Shown: piece after piece, positions 11,108-20,942 of the stretch
Layout of the letters: every line of letters begins with the position of its first letter
Numbering within the stretch: the first letter of the stretch is position 1
NCBI GenBank assembly: GCA_047495785.1
Contig: JBLDXI010000015.1
Location: forward strand, 2,480,001 to 2,544,000
DNA: 64,000 bases
Direction: 5' to 3'
Origin: Lepidodermella squamata
Taxonomy: Eukaryota > Gastrotricha
Made by a program: the position numbers and the translations under genes
The notes under the pieces: model-generated
What the model was told of the DNA's origin: nothing
Seen by the model: only the letters and a program-made list of their open reading frames with translations
Databases searched by the model: none

Positions 11108-11826
11108 TCAGATTATTTCCATGGGAATTTTCACGCAGACTAAAGGTCGCCGATATTCATCAACAATTCGTAAGGTCAAGTCCATGGAAACCTGTTATTA
11201 AATATATGTGCCTACAAAAATTGCTAACAAATCGCTATGAATTACGTGCAACGGCATTATATCTTGCACTGTAATGCCATCAATGTAACGGTAAGTTTTA
11301 CCGCGTTGCAATGGACACTCGTTGCTAAGCAAGCCTCGGGCCAAAGCAACTGCTTTCAGCGATTGACAAGCGTCGGGCAATAGTTTATCGTTGATCGGAA
11401 ATTGCAGCTGCGTTATAGTAACGTTACCGACGTGACAGTTTCCAACGTAAACCCACGTCGATAACGTATCAGTGTCGATATCTGAAAAGCATTAATAAAT
11501 TCGAATAAAATATCCTCCTTAAAAATTTATTTTTAATTTAATTTTTTTATTACGAGATTGAAAAGTGATGTCGAACTGCCAAATGGTGCCGCTGAAAACC
11601 ATGCAGTGCGGATTGACAGGGTCGTAGGATATCAAACATGGTTCGAAGTTGAAATGAAGGAGTTTTCCAACTCGAGAATCGGCTTGAAAAAATCAGAAAT
11701 TTGTCAAAAGAATATTGAATTGATTATAGCTTTATTACTGCAATTTTCATACAGGTCGGTTTCATCAAAGAAACCAGCTCGAATCGGAGGAAAAATTGAA
11801 AATAGAAATAAACAGGTTAAAAACAT
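11108..11826 (-). CDS. Secreted ML-domain (NPC2-like) lipid-binding protein, copy 1
   Basis: Secreted MD-2-related lipid-recognition (ML) protein of the NPC2 type, expected to bind sterols or other lipids. Four exons on the minus strand: 11826-11739, 11682-11554, 11481-11246 and 11191-11108. Introns are 56, 72 and 54 bp with agreeing phases (1, 1, 0), giving 178 residues. The protein starts with a clean signal peptide (MFLTCLFLFSIFPPIRA). The ML core is visible as the paired cysteines, the ECPLQRGKTYRY block (compare NCPIQKDKTYSY in mammalian NPC2), and the last exon SMDLTLRIVDEYRRPLVCVK, which matches the final strands LVVEWQLQD...FCWEIP. The third acceptor reads CAACAG rather than a long pyrimidine tract but gives the right domain end. 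It lies directly downstream of the ML gene at 11873, so they are a tandem pair. Ligand unknown. Confidence 0.75.
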
Positions 11827-11872
11827 GTTTTTCTCAAGTCACAAAGTGCGATAAGTAAGGACATATTTTTTA

Positions 11873-12476
11873 TTACAAAATCTTGCATGTTACAGGGAAA
11901 CATGCAATAATGCCAGATGCGAAGCTTTCTGCGTCTGTCGTATCAGCCACCAGCTGAACTCGGCCGATGGCGATAAGCTAAAAATAGGAAAGTTGGTCGA
12001 ACTGAAAAATATGAGTACAAGTAAAAAATTACCGGCGCTGGTAAATAATCGGGAATATGTAACGCGACGTTATACGTGTAATTTCGGCCCATCTCCAGGC
12101 GGGGCGATGCTTCATCGCAGTCGACCTCGAGAAAATTGCGGCAATTATGCAGTAAGGGGACGTACTGGAATAATTCAGGGGAAAACAGTGGCAGCAGGTT
12201 TCGATTCTCGTCTAACCAGCCGGCGAACACTTTATCAACCTTCAGCAGCAGGCTGACTTTGTTCGCATTTTCAACCGGCTTGTTCAGGCGAAATTGAACT
12301 TTGACCTCGACATTGCCGCCAACCATAGCCTCGCATTGCTTGTCCGAGTTGACTGGTAGAATTTCGAACTTTAGGCTTTCGGCTAGAAACTGGTCCCAAT
12401 CGTTAGGACAGCGCTTTGCCAGTAGACATGTGCGAAACAGAACGCAGACGATAATAATTAATTTCACAGAAATCAT
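11873..12476 (-). CDS. Secreted ML-domain (NPC2-like) lipid-binding protein, copy 2
   Basis: Two exons, 12476-12033 and 11977-11873, joined over a 55-bp intron at phase 0, giving 182 residues. The start is placed at the ATG giving a signal peptide (MISVKLIIIVCVLFRTCLLA); an ATG 39 bp upstream in the same frame would add 13 polar residues before it. The ML fold is supported by the cysteine pattern, the loop NCRNFLEVDC, the GRNYTYNVALHIPDYLP strand pair (equivalent to KTYSYLNKLPV) and the terminal exon ending FASGIIACFPVTCKIL. Unspliced reading runs off the domain into unrelated sequence and a stop, which argues for the intron. It is only distantly similar to the neighbouring copy. Its 5' end faces the CUB receptor kinase gene at 12602, 126 bp away and on the other strand, so the two could share a bidirectional promoter. 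Role in lipid binding is inferred from the fold. Confidence 0.72.
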
Positions 12477-12601
12477 TTTGGCAAAATGACACAAGAAATC
12501 ACGATATGGTAGCAATTAATTCGACGCGACAGATGTTTAATTATTTCACGTACCTACGTGATTTACAAGGAAAACTTAACATTTATTATTTTTTAGTCAA
12601 A

Positions 12602-15600
12602 ATGAATTTCTCTGCAATTATGCTCCTCATTTCTTGTCTGGGTCATCGCTGTTATTGCTTTGACCTATTTCAGTGTGATGGTGCGGCCTTAAATCCTGTA
12701 ATTAAAGAATTTCCTGGCGAGTTTTCGGCCAATGTCAGTGAAATCGCTGCGGAACAAGAAGTTGCATTCAACTGTTCGTGGCATTTTGCAACTGATGAGG
12801 GTTACTTCATTCGATTTCGTTTTTCTCACCTCAATTTACACTGGTGCGAAAATCACTGCGCCGACGAGCAATGTTCGTCCGTTTCGATTTACTCATTGGC
12901 GAAAAATTCCAGCCTGAGTCTTGTCCATCAGAGGCAGTGCTCATCCTCGGCGCCAGATTATCCTTTCACGACCGAGACTAATGAAGCCGTATTAGTGTTC
13001 ACGGTTCGCCAATTCAAGCAGGAAAAACGCTTCTGGAGTGACTTCTTTTTAGACTACAAGCCCAGCAAAAATAAGAGGGCTTTTACGATTTACTTCGAAA
13101 AAGGTAGACGATATTGAAAAAAATTGACATTATTATACTTATTTTGGTAGTTCCAACTCAAATCAGCCTCGAAGATTCTCTGAACTGCAACAAAACGGTT
13201 GAATTACATGGGGACCTGTTCACCTATGGAACAATTCACAGCTTTATCCGAGCATCTGGGCTTTACCGGCCTAATGAAAAATGCAAATGGCTGATTCGAT
13301 CCAACAGCCCTTTCGGCCAGGTGCGTTTCAAATTCCGCCACACTGACCTGCAGGACATGTGTGGCTGTCGGAACCTCGAAGCGTGCGTCGCGAATTGCCG
13401 CCGCGATTTCGTCTCGATATGGAACGGCCGCAGCGAATTCACGTCGCCACTGGTAACGCGGCGATGCGGTTTGAGACTTCGGTTTTGCTTTGCCTGGTCT
13501 ACGAGCAATGAAGCTCTAGTAACCTTTGAAACGGACAGCCGCGTCGAATTTCCGATCGGGTTCATCCTGGACTATCAAATTGTGCCCGGAGACCATCTTC
13601 CATCAGGTTAGATTACCATTCCATCACCAAGTAGGCATGTATGTATCATTCATTTCGAACTTCCGCACTGCCTCCTTGGTGTGAGCTATATTGTTATATT
13701 GGTGTGAGCTTTAAGGTGACTCCTTTCCAAAAACTCCTAAGCCCTGTTAAAGCGCGCGCTGGGTTCAAAAGAATGTTTAGAACATGCGCTTCAAAGGTTT
13801 ATTTATTTATTTAAAGAGCCATAACGCCCAGAAGAGGACAGCTCAGACAAGTGATCAATAGAAAAGTAAAGACAACAACAACATTGAAAATCGAAATAGC
13901 ATAAATAGCAGACTGATCGGGATCACTATCGAAATCAATGCAATGATCAACATAACATGAAAAATATATGAATATTCAACAATCAGAGCAGAGCGGCATT
14001 AATGTTGTTGTAGTGTAGATAAGCCGCTTGGCGACACGCCTTCGCTGACTCCGCTTCGTGAACGCTCGAAGGCATTTGATTCCACAAGTGCGGGCCACGG
14101 TACGACATGCTTAGCTGGCCTCGCTCGGATGTGTAGGTCGGTTTAAACATGGGTTCGAAATTACGGCAGCTGTAGCCGTGGCTGCGATTGTTCAGCTTAA
14201 ACAGCAACGTTAATTCATCCGGCGCCATCTTGTTCAGGCTCTTCCACATGAGTGTACATAGGTGCATCGCATGTTTCTGGCCGACTGTTAGCCGGATCCG
14301 CCAATGGATGAGCGCCGTATATGATTTTGATATAGCTCGATCCTGTGACGATTGCAGTTTGTCGCGAGTCGATTTTGAGGCCTGTCCGAGGGTGAGGTCG
14401 CCATAATTCAGATGGCTGAAGACGAGGCCATTTGTCATCATAACAGCAGTTTTGCGATCGATTCCAGCGTTGACAGCTTGTTTGAGAGCAATCAGGCCTT
14501 TTCGGGCTTTGCCTTTGGCCATCTCGACGTGCTCATCCAATTGTAGCTTGTTGTCAATTTTGAAACCAAGGGTATCCGTGATTTCTGACGGCTTTATCGC
14601 AACTCCTCCGATTGTGACCTTGAAATCGGGCGCTGTCGAGAGGTGTGGCTTGAGAAACATGAATTCCGATTTTTTCCCATTTACTGCGAGGCTGTTCTGT
14701 TTTAGCCATGCGTATACCCTGTCAAGTTCCAGTTGCAGAACTGAGTGGCGTTCGTTGATGTTCTTCGATCTGTAAAAAATTGTAATGTCGTCGGCGTATT
14801 GTGCTATACCGCATCTCCTTAAAATCAAAGGCAGGTCGTTTACACAAATTGTAAACATGAGTGGCCCAAGGACCGATCCTTGTGGCACACCGCAATCAAT
14901 TGACTCGAACGGGGATGCTTCGCCGTTGATTTTCGTGGTTTGGCGGCGATTGCTCAAGTAGTTAATCAATAGGCGAATTGACTTTTCCGTTACACCAGCA
15001 GATCGGAGAGATTCGATAATCCCATGGTGGTGGAGCGTGTCGAAGGCTTTGGATAAGTCGACCGACACGGCTCCAACCACGTTTCCTTTGTCAAGTAGAT
15101 GTCGCCAGCGTTCGGTGAACGATGCCACGCAGGTGTCAGTCGAATGGTATTGACGAAATCCGTGTTGTGCCGGTGTTAAGAATTTGATCGCTCGCAAATG
15201 ATCTTTCAGCTGTGTTGCCAGGCAACGCTCGAACGTACGAGCTAGCGGTGAAGTGATCGAAATCGGCCTAAAATTCCCAACCGCAGCCTTTGATCCGGAC
15301 TTATGCAGCGGTGTGACAACAGCCGTTTTCCAATCACTGATGAAGACACCATCTCGAATGGCCAAGTTGAAGAGCGCTGTGAGATGCCGAGCAATTGAAG
15401 GCTTTGCCATCTTCACGATGCACTCGGGAATGCTGTCGAACCCGGTCGTAGCCTTGTAACTCAGTTTGTCGATCGCTTTTTCGACATCGGTGACCGAGAC
15501 AGGTCGAAAAATAAACGGCGTTGAGGTTCGTTTACGTCTTGCGGAGTTCAGACAGCCTCCGAGACTTTCGGCCACGATTTTTCCTGCTTGTGAGAAGAAC

Positions 15601-18600
15601 TTATTGCGATTTTTTGTACTTTTTCAGCACATGTACGGAAAAAGTACGGAAAATGTGCAGAAAGGATTTATTTGAGAAAAAGTACGGAAAAAACACGGAA
15701 AAACCTTCCGTATTGCAATAAAACCAAGTACGGAAAATGTACGGAAAATGGATGATTTCATAAATTTCAAAATTTCGTATTTTTCAAAACAGATTTGCCT
15801 GAATTTTAACATTCTGCGCAGGCTCCAATAGCAAGTCTTCAGAATATGCAAACCTTTGTCGCGATGTTTCAAGGTTTTCATAGAAAACCCGCGCGTATCC
15901 AAAATTTTGCAGTCGGCGCATTTTTGCAGTGTTTGAAGCGAGCTTTCTCGCGATAAAGGATCTGCATCCGGGATTACTTTCCAGAAGTGTATTTGAGAGG
16001 ATATTCTTTCTCTGCGATTCGGAAACTTCGTAGAGGATGCATTTAAAAACTGCCGCAATTTCGCATATTAGCACGTCTACGGCGTTTCGCTATATTTTCT
16101 CCGGTGTTTAGAATAGAATTGATACTACTTTATATTGATTTCTCAACTTGACGCATAGGAAATTTAAGGCATAAGAACTTAATTTTCTCTCTTAATTTTC
16201 GAACACCACAAGCTTTTCCAGAAAAAGTAATTCCACAAGCGGGTCGATGCGGCCGCCGTTTAAACATTCCTACTAAGATGAATGTAAACTTAACCTGGTT
16301 AACCTATCATTTCTGAAAGTTCGAAGTCTGCGCACCATGATAGTCCGAAAACCGAACAACATAAGATGCGTAATAATTTATAACATTCGAATACATTTAA
16401 CGCTTAACGCGGAATTTCACTCAACTTCCGCCACTTTTGACCCGTTTTAAAGCATCTTTTGACATGGAAAACGACGCAGCGGAGTTTTGACAATTACACC
16501 TTAAATAAAGTTAGATGTTAGATAGCAGATGGCAGGTTGTTTCATCACAAAAAATTCTCATTGGATCGCATGAGAATGTATGGAAAAAATCGGCAGATTG
16601 ATTAGTGGCGTTTTGCAATAACTCATCTCTTGATAGCTGCTTCCAGATGTTGCGGTTCTTTGGCTTGGGAGGAAATTTTTGACGATTCGCAACAATTTTC
16701 GCGGGTCGTTGCCAGCCTCCTTAACTCGTAGACGATATCGAGCACGGCGCGCCTTGCGTCTTTGTCGTTGGCGTTGTCGCCGCGTGAGCGTTGGATCAAA
16801 GTGCTTCTTCTTGGCTTGGCGATTTCGCTTTTTAGCTTGTTCTTTGTCGATCAACGGGGCCACTTCGTCCATCACTGCTAGAAGCCGGAGTTTGATTTGA
16901 GACCAGAAAGTTTCGCAATCGTCCGACTCGTTGACCGTCGCAAGTTTCTCCTGTAGTAGTTGATTGATCGTTCAGTATCAACACTGTTGTAGTCGCGAAA
17001 TTTTGAATTTGTCTGGGATTTCGATTTTTCCTCGCCGCCGTTATCAAGAACCAACGATGTCGCGTAGTGGTCGCTGAGACCCATGATCGTGCCAGTTTGC
17101 GCTATTTCGGCCTGAGGAATGTTGGCCCAGAAGTGATCTAGGCATTTCTCAGACGCGGGTCGGGTTACTAGTTAGGTGTAGGCTGGTCGTAGATCGAAGT
17201 CAGCAAACACTCGAAGTCATCGCGCTGGCAACATTTACGTCACGTAGGTTCCAGTTGAAGTCTCCGCCGATGATGTGGTAGTCAGCCGTGATGTCTTTGC
17301 AGAGAAGAAGAAATTCCTCTAAATCGTCGGCATCGTTGTTATTGAACTCGTCGCTGGAACCCTTGGGTCGCCTGTAGATCGTGGTCATAGAAAGACCTTT
17401 CCCGAATGGTAGTGTTAAGTGCGGTTCACAAACTCTTGTGTAAAATACACATTCATGATTCATCGTTCTTTTCTTACGCGCAAAATTCATCTTTTGCAAA
17501 AAACGGTCGCATGGCCATTTGAATCATGAACGATGAACGAAACCCGCTCACAAATTATTTTTCATAATTCATGATTCAAATAGCGATTTTTTGTGTGCGC
17601 CTTCGCATCGATAAAAGAAAGGAAGCCGCCACCGAGCACAGAACCCAGTATTCTGGTTTAGCATGGTCAGAGCTAAACCACTATGCTACTAGCGAGCTTC
17701 GGTGATTGGTGGCGTTACTGTCATCATCTTCCATTTTTGCTGTTGACTTGATTTTTGCAATATCAGAACTGCAAAACTAGCGCAAATTAAATTTTCGAAT
17801 TTTTTAGACTGCATTGCCCGCTTTAACGCTAGCCCGCATCAAATTTCGGATTCATAGCAATAGCCGATATAATCATCGCCAAAAATGACTGACTCGAATA
17901 TAGTTTGAAGCCCAATTATTTATACTTCTGAAAAATGTATCGGTGTGGACTAATTAATATCGGCCCAATCAGAGTGATCTAGCCTCTAGCCGAAGATAAA
18001 GGTCAAATGATGTTATTTATGGAATGGATTTTATGGAAAATCATCGAATTTTTAATGAAATTTTTTCAGTAGCTCAGAATATCTAAGTTAACAGCGAGAA
18101 TAGGAGATAATGACGATAACGCTCACATAAAAAAAAAGCTCACTGGTGGCACAGTGGGTTCAACTCGAACTACCATGCCCAGTGTAGTGAGTTCTGTGCC
18201 TTGCGGGCGCACTCCTTTTTAGATCTAAATCGCGCACATGAAAAAATGGCTAAACAGCTTCTTGAATCATGAATTATGACTAATAATTTGTGAGCGGGTT
18301 TCGCTCATCGTTCATGATTCAAGTGAGCCTGCAACAAATCTTTTGCATCATTCATGTGGAAAACACGAGTTTGTGAATCGCCCTTTTACAACGCATTGAT
18401 AATTTTCAAAGACTTTCGATGACAGCGATGTGTTTGTCAAATGTCAGGTCAAATGTCAAAGGACCTTTGGCGGTTTTAATACCAAAGTTAACTCAGACAA
18501 TGTTTCATCGAATGAATATTTTGTTCGAATGTGAAAAAATTGAAACGAGCACTCTCAAAGCACCCGTGACGAGCTATTCCAGCACATAACCAGCTCACAT

Positions 18601-20855
18601 GAATTTTCCACGCGTGAACCAAATAGTCATTCGATGAAAATTGTTCGAGTTTCATTTTGGTATAATATAAAAACTGCCAATAGAAGAAGAAAAAAGAAGG
18701 CGTGTAAGGACGTTCGGAATGACTGATACCTAAAGGCCCACTTACTCGAGAGGAGCCCGTTGGCATTTGACATAATTTGAAGCGTGAAGTCTTCTTCAAT
18801 TTCTAACTTGAACTTTGTGTCCACTTTTCATTGGCTGAATTGTTGCTTTTCAGATAAACATCATTTCGAACAGTATACCCAGTTGATAACTCTGGATACC
18901 GGTCAGAATGGTGTTATCACGAACTACCGTCGAAGTGACACAGGGAAGTATCGAGCAAATGAAAAAGTAGAATACATTTTCAAGCTACCAACCGGATGGA
19001 TGCTCAGGTTTTTGGCTTTTCAAAGATATTGTGAATTGTGAAATGAAAGACCAAATTTCGTTCAGCTTCCGCAAGATAAGTTGGGACATGGAAAGCGCAC
19101 CATATGCTAATTATCACGATGTCGATAATTATCGAGGAAGGATGACTAGTGATTGCCTAATTTTTTTATGGTATACAGAATTGAACGAAAATTGGAAAAC
19201 ACTTATGAACCGTGTCATTGATGCTTCACTCATGGAATTTGTTCTGATTGATTTTATGTCTGACGAACGCCGCGAGCTGACCGGTTTCAATCTCTCCTAC
19301 CAATATGCCAACGTCACTGACCACGAAAAGTGCATACGAACCAATGTTGTTCCTGCTTCTGAACAGGGTCAAATTTCTAGCCACATCCGCCAGAGCGGTA
19401 CCTTTCGATACGGAGAAAATTGCTCGTGGGCCATCTCGTCGGAGAAAAAAAACTCTCGGCTACGACTCTTTTTCACCCGAGTCAATCTCGATCCCTGCCC
19501 CAGAAATTTGTCTTCTTGCGAATGTAATTACGTTCAAATTTTCGATGGTCTCGGCGAAGAATTCCCTCCATTAACACCAAAACTATGCGGACTGAATTTG
19601 ACAAATTTCACAAAAATCACATCAAGCGGCCGCGGGGTTTTAGTCAAATTCGAAACGTACGATTTCGACCCTACCTTATCTGAAGATCCTGTGGGAGATG
19701 GATTTCATCTAATCTATGAGACTATCTATGACGATGTGGCGGCAGCTTTACCAGTCACGATATCTGCAATGGTTGGCGCAATAATTGTGGCAGTCGTCAT
19801 CGGAGCGATAGCTACAGCTTTCTCTAAGCTCTACTACGACAGGAAAACAAAAAGGCTGTTGGCAAGTCGGAAGAAAGTTGTCCAGACTATATTAGCTGAT
19901 ACCTACATTGTGCCGCTGCCCCATATACAAGACTTGCTGGAAGCTATGGGCATCCAAGAATACAGCGAGTTGATCGAAACACTGACCATTGAAACTAAGG
20001 ATATCAAATTTCAAGAGAGTTTGGATCAAAATATCGGCCAAGGCGCTTTCGGGGTTGTATCGAAGGGCGTACTGTGTAACTCGACTCAAGTTGCCTTGAA
20101 ATCGTTGAAAACTGTTCACAATTGCGATGAATTGCTGGCGTTTTTCAAAGAAGGCCTCATAATGCAAACCCTTGACCACCAAAATGTGCTCAAATTGTTG
20201 GGAATCGTTTTGCTTCACGACCACGGCGAGCCGAATCTTGTGTTCCCCTTCATGGAAAACGGGTGTTTGCGTGATTTTCTTTGGGGGAGATTCGATCGAT
20301 GCTATTTTCATGTCGATTTTATGCGGCAAATTTGCTGTGGCATGGCGTACTTGTCGCGAAAAAATTGCATCCATCGCGACTTGGCTTGTCGAAATGTTCT
20401 TGTTGATGGCGATTTTACGCTGAAAATCGGTGATTTCGGCTTTGCGCGGAAAATGAATGACGACAGCAACTACTATCAGATTAGGCAGAAAATAAAAGTC
20501 CCCTATCGCTGGTATCCGCCCGAGGCCCTCAAAGAGCCGTTTGTCTTCAAGCGAAAAAGTGACGTATGGTCATTCGGCGTGACGTGTTGGGAAATTTTCG
20601 AATCCCCCAACAAACTCCAGCCTTTCGGCAATCTCGGCCCTGGGGAAGTTATTGCTAGAATTTGCTCCGGTAAGCTACTGGAAAAACCCGAATTGTGTTC
20701 TCCGGAAATGTAAGATAGTATTTAGCCTTAATTTTTACATTAGAGTGACGAAAATTTTTAGATACGACAATATCTTGCTGAAATGTTGGCGAGCCACGGC
20801 TAATGAAAGGCCTAACTTTGACCAATTGCTTGATTTAATTGAAATGCTGTGCTGA
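12602..20855 (+). CDS. CUB-domain receptor tyrosine kinase 1
   Basis: Single-pass receptor tyrosine kinase with an ectodomain of tandem CUB domains. Exons 12602-13103, 13151-13606, 18854-19007, 19066-20709 and 20762-20855 join with agreeing phases (1, 1, 2, 2) to 949 residues. Signal peptide at residues 1-19. About four CUB-like units fill residues 25-590, each with the pattern NExCxW followed by an aromatic strand (NCSWHF, NEKCKWLI, ENCSWAI). The membrane helix is at about 597-622. The kinase has the loop IGQGAFGVV near 694, lysine in VALKSLK, HRDLACRNVLV near 807, DFG near 827, PYRWYPPEAL, and a last exon ending CWRATANERPNFDQLL. The HRDLAxRN and RW..PEA forms mark a tyrosine kinase, and all catalytic residues are present. 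Intron 2 is 5247 bp because a LINE and a fold-back element sit in it; the others are 47-58 bp. Similar to the next gene in exon plan. I know of no standard receptor kinase with a CUB-only ectodomain. Confidence 0.85.
13983..17420 (-). mobile_element. Degenerate non-LTR retrotransposon (jockey/CR1-like LINE)
   Basis: Reverse transcriptase open frame at 15575-13983 (530 codons) with KAFDTLHHHGI, CGVPQGSVLGPLMF and the YADD active site, typical of non-LTR elements. Upstream on the same strand are pieces of the same ORF2: NKFFSQAGKIVAESL just before the long frame, a basic linker at 16875-16558, the segment SDHYATSLVLDN near 17080, and endonuclease fragments with YRRPKGSS and GGDFNWNLRD around 17400-17230. 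These pieces are out of frame with each other, and unrelated sequence with GTACGGAAAA repeats splits them between about 15600 and 16560. The copy is therefore dead apart from an intact RT core. It lies antisense inside the receptor kinase intron. The exact ends are not certain. Confidence 0.85.
15633..15752. repeat. Short GTACGGAAAA-type repeat
   Basis: Several imperfect copies of GTACGGAAAA within about 120 bp, in the block that interrupts the LINE. No coding content. Confidence 0.6.
17421..18381. mobile_element. Fold-back element with tRNA-like promoter boxes at both ends
   Basis: The left end starts GCGGTTCACAAACTC and the right end finishes GAGTTTGTGAATCGC. Both arms carry TTCATGATTCA and TGAACGATGA motifs and CCCGCTCACAAATTA in inverted order for roughly 200 bp. 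Inside each arm is a stretch resembling a tRNA A box: TGGCACAGTGG at about 18147 on the plus strand and TAGCATAGTGG near 17690-17665 on the minus strand. Each is followed by GTTCTGTGC. This suggests a SINE-type sequence present twice head to head, or a fold-back DNA element that captured it. No protein is encoded. Confidence 0.6.
18454..18685. mobile_element. MITE (copy 2 of TGTCAAAGG family)
   Basis: Begins TGTCAAAGGACCTTTGGCGG and ends near an inverted ATTTTGGTATAA...AAAACTGCC. The same ends flank 62957-63266. It lies at the 3' end of the receptor kinase intron. Confidence 0.5.
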
Positions 20856-20942
20856 ATTGAAAAGACAACTTGATGCTTTATGATTATATCTAAGTAACTT
20901 TGCTTGCTTAATTCAAAATCGCGGTTTTTGTGTTTAATTTAG
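20856..20942 (+). promoter_or_regulatory. 87-bp intercistronic gap with acceptor-like site at the start codon
   Basis: Only 87 bp separate the stop of CUB kinase 1 from the ATG of CUB kinase 2 on the same strand. The gap ends GTGTTTAATTTAG immediately before ATG, a good 3' splice acceptor with no upstream exon needed. In trans-splicing animals this is the form of an internal operon gene that receives a spliced leader. No AATAAA is visible in the gap. Operon status is inference. Confidence 0.45.

Larger units (their letters stand above)
13607..18853. other. Transposon-filled intron 2 of CUB receptor kinase 1
   Basis: Donor CAG|GTTAG at 13606/13607 and acceptor TTTTCAG ending 18853. Exon phases on the two sides agree and complete a CUB domain boundary. 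The intron holds a LINE on the opposite strand, a long fold-back element and a MITE copy, and is about 100 times longer than its neighbours. Confidence 0.75.

Noticed and set aside
13114-13200. Second CUB frame starting MKKIDIIILILVV read as its own secreted protein
   Set aside because: The apparent signal peptide lies in a 47-bp intron (13104-13150) whose removal joins both CUB exons in frame.
16558-16875. Independent arginine/lysine-rich protein gene
   Set aside because: Same strand and order as the LINE endonuclease and RT pieces; it is the ORF2 linker, not a host gene.
18144-18220. Possible tRNA gene
   Set aside because: An A-box-like sequence is present, but I could not form an acceptor stem or an anticodon arm; treated as tRNA-derived repeat sequence instead.
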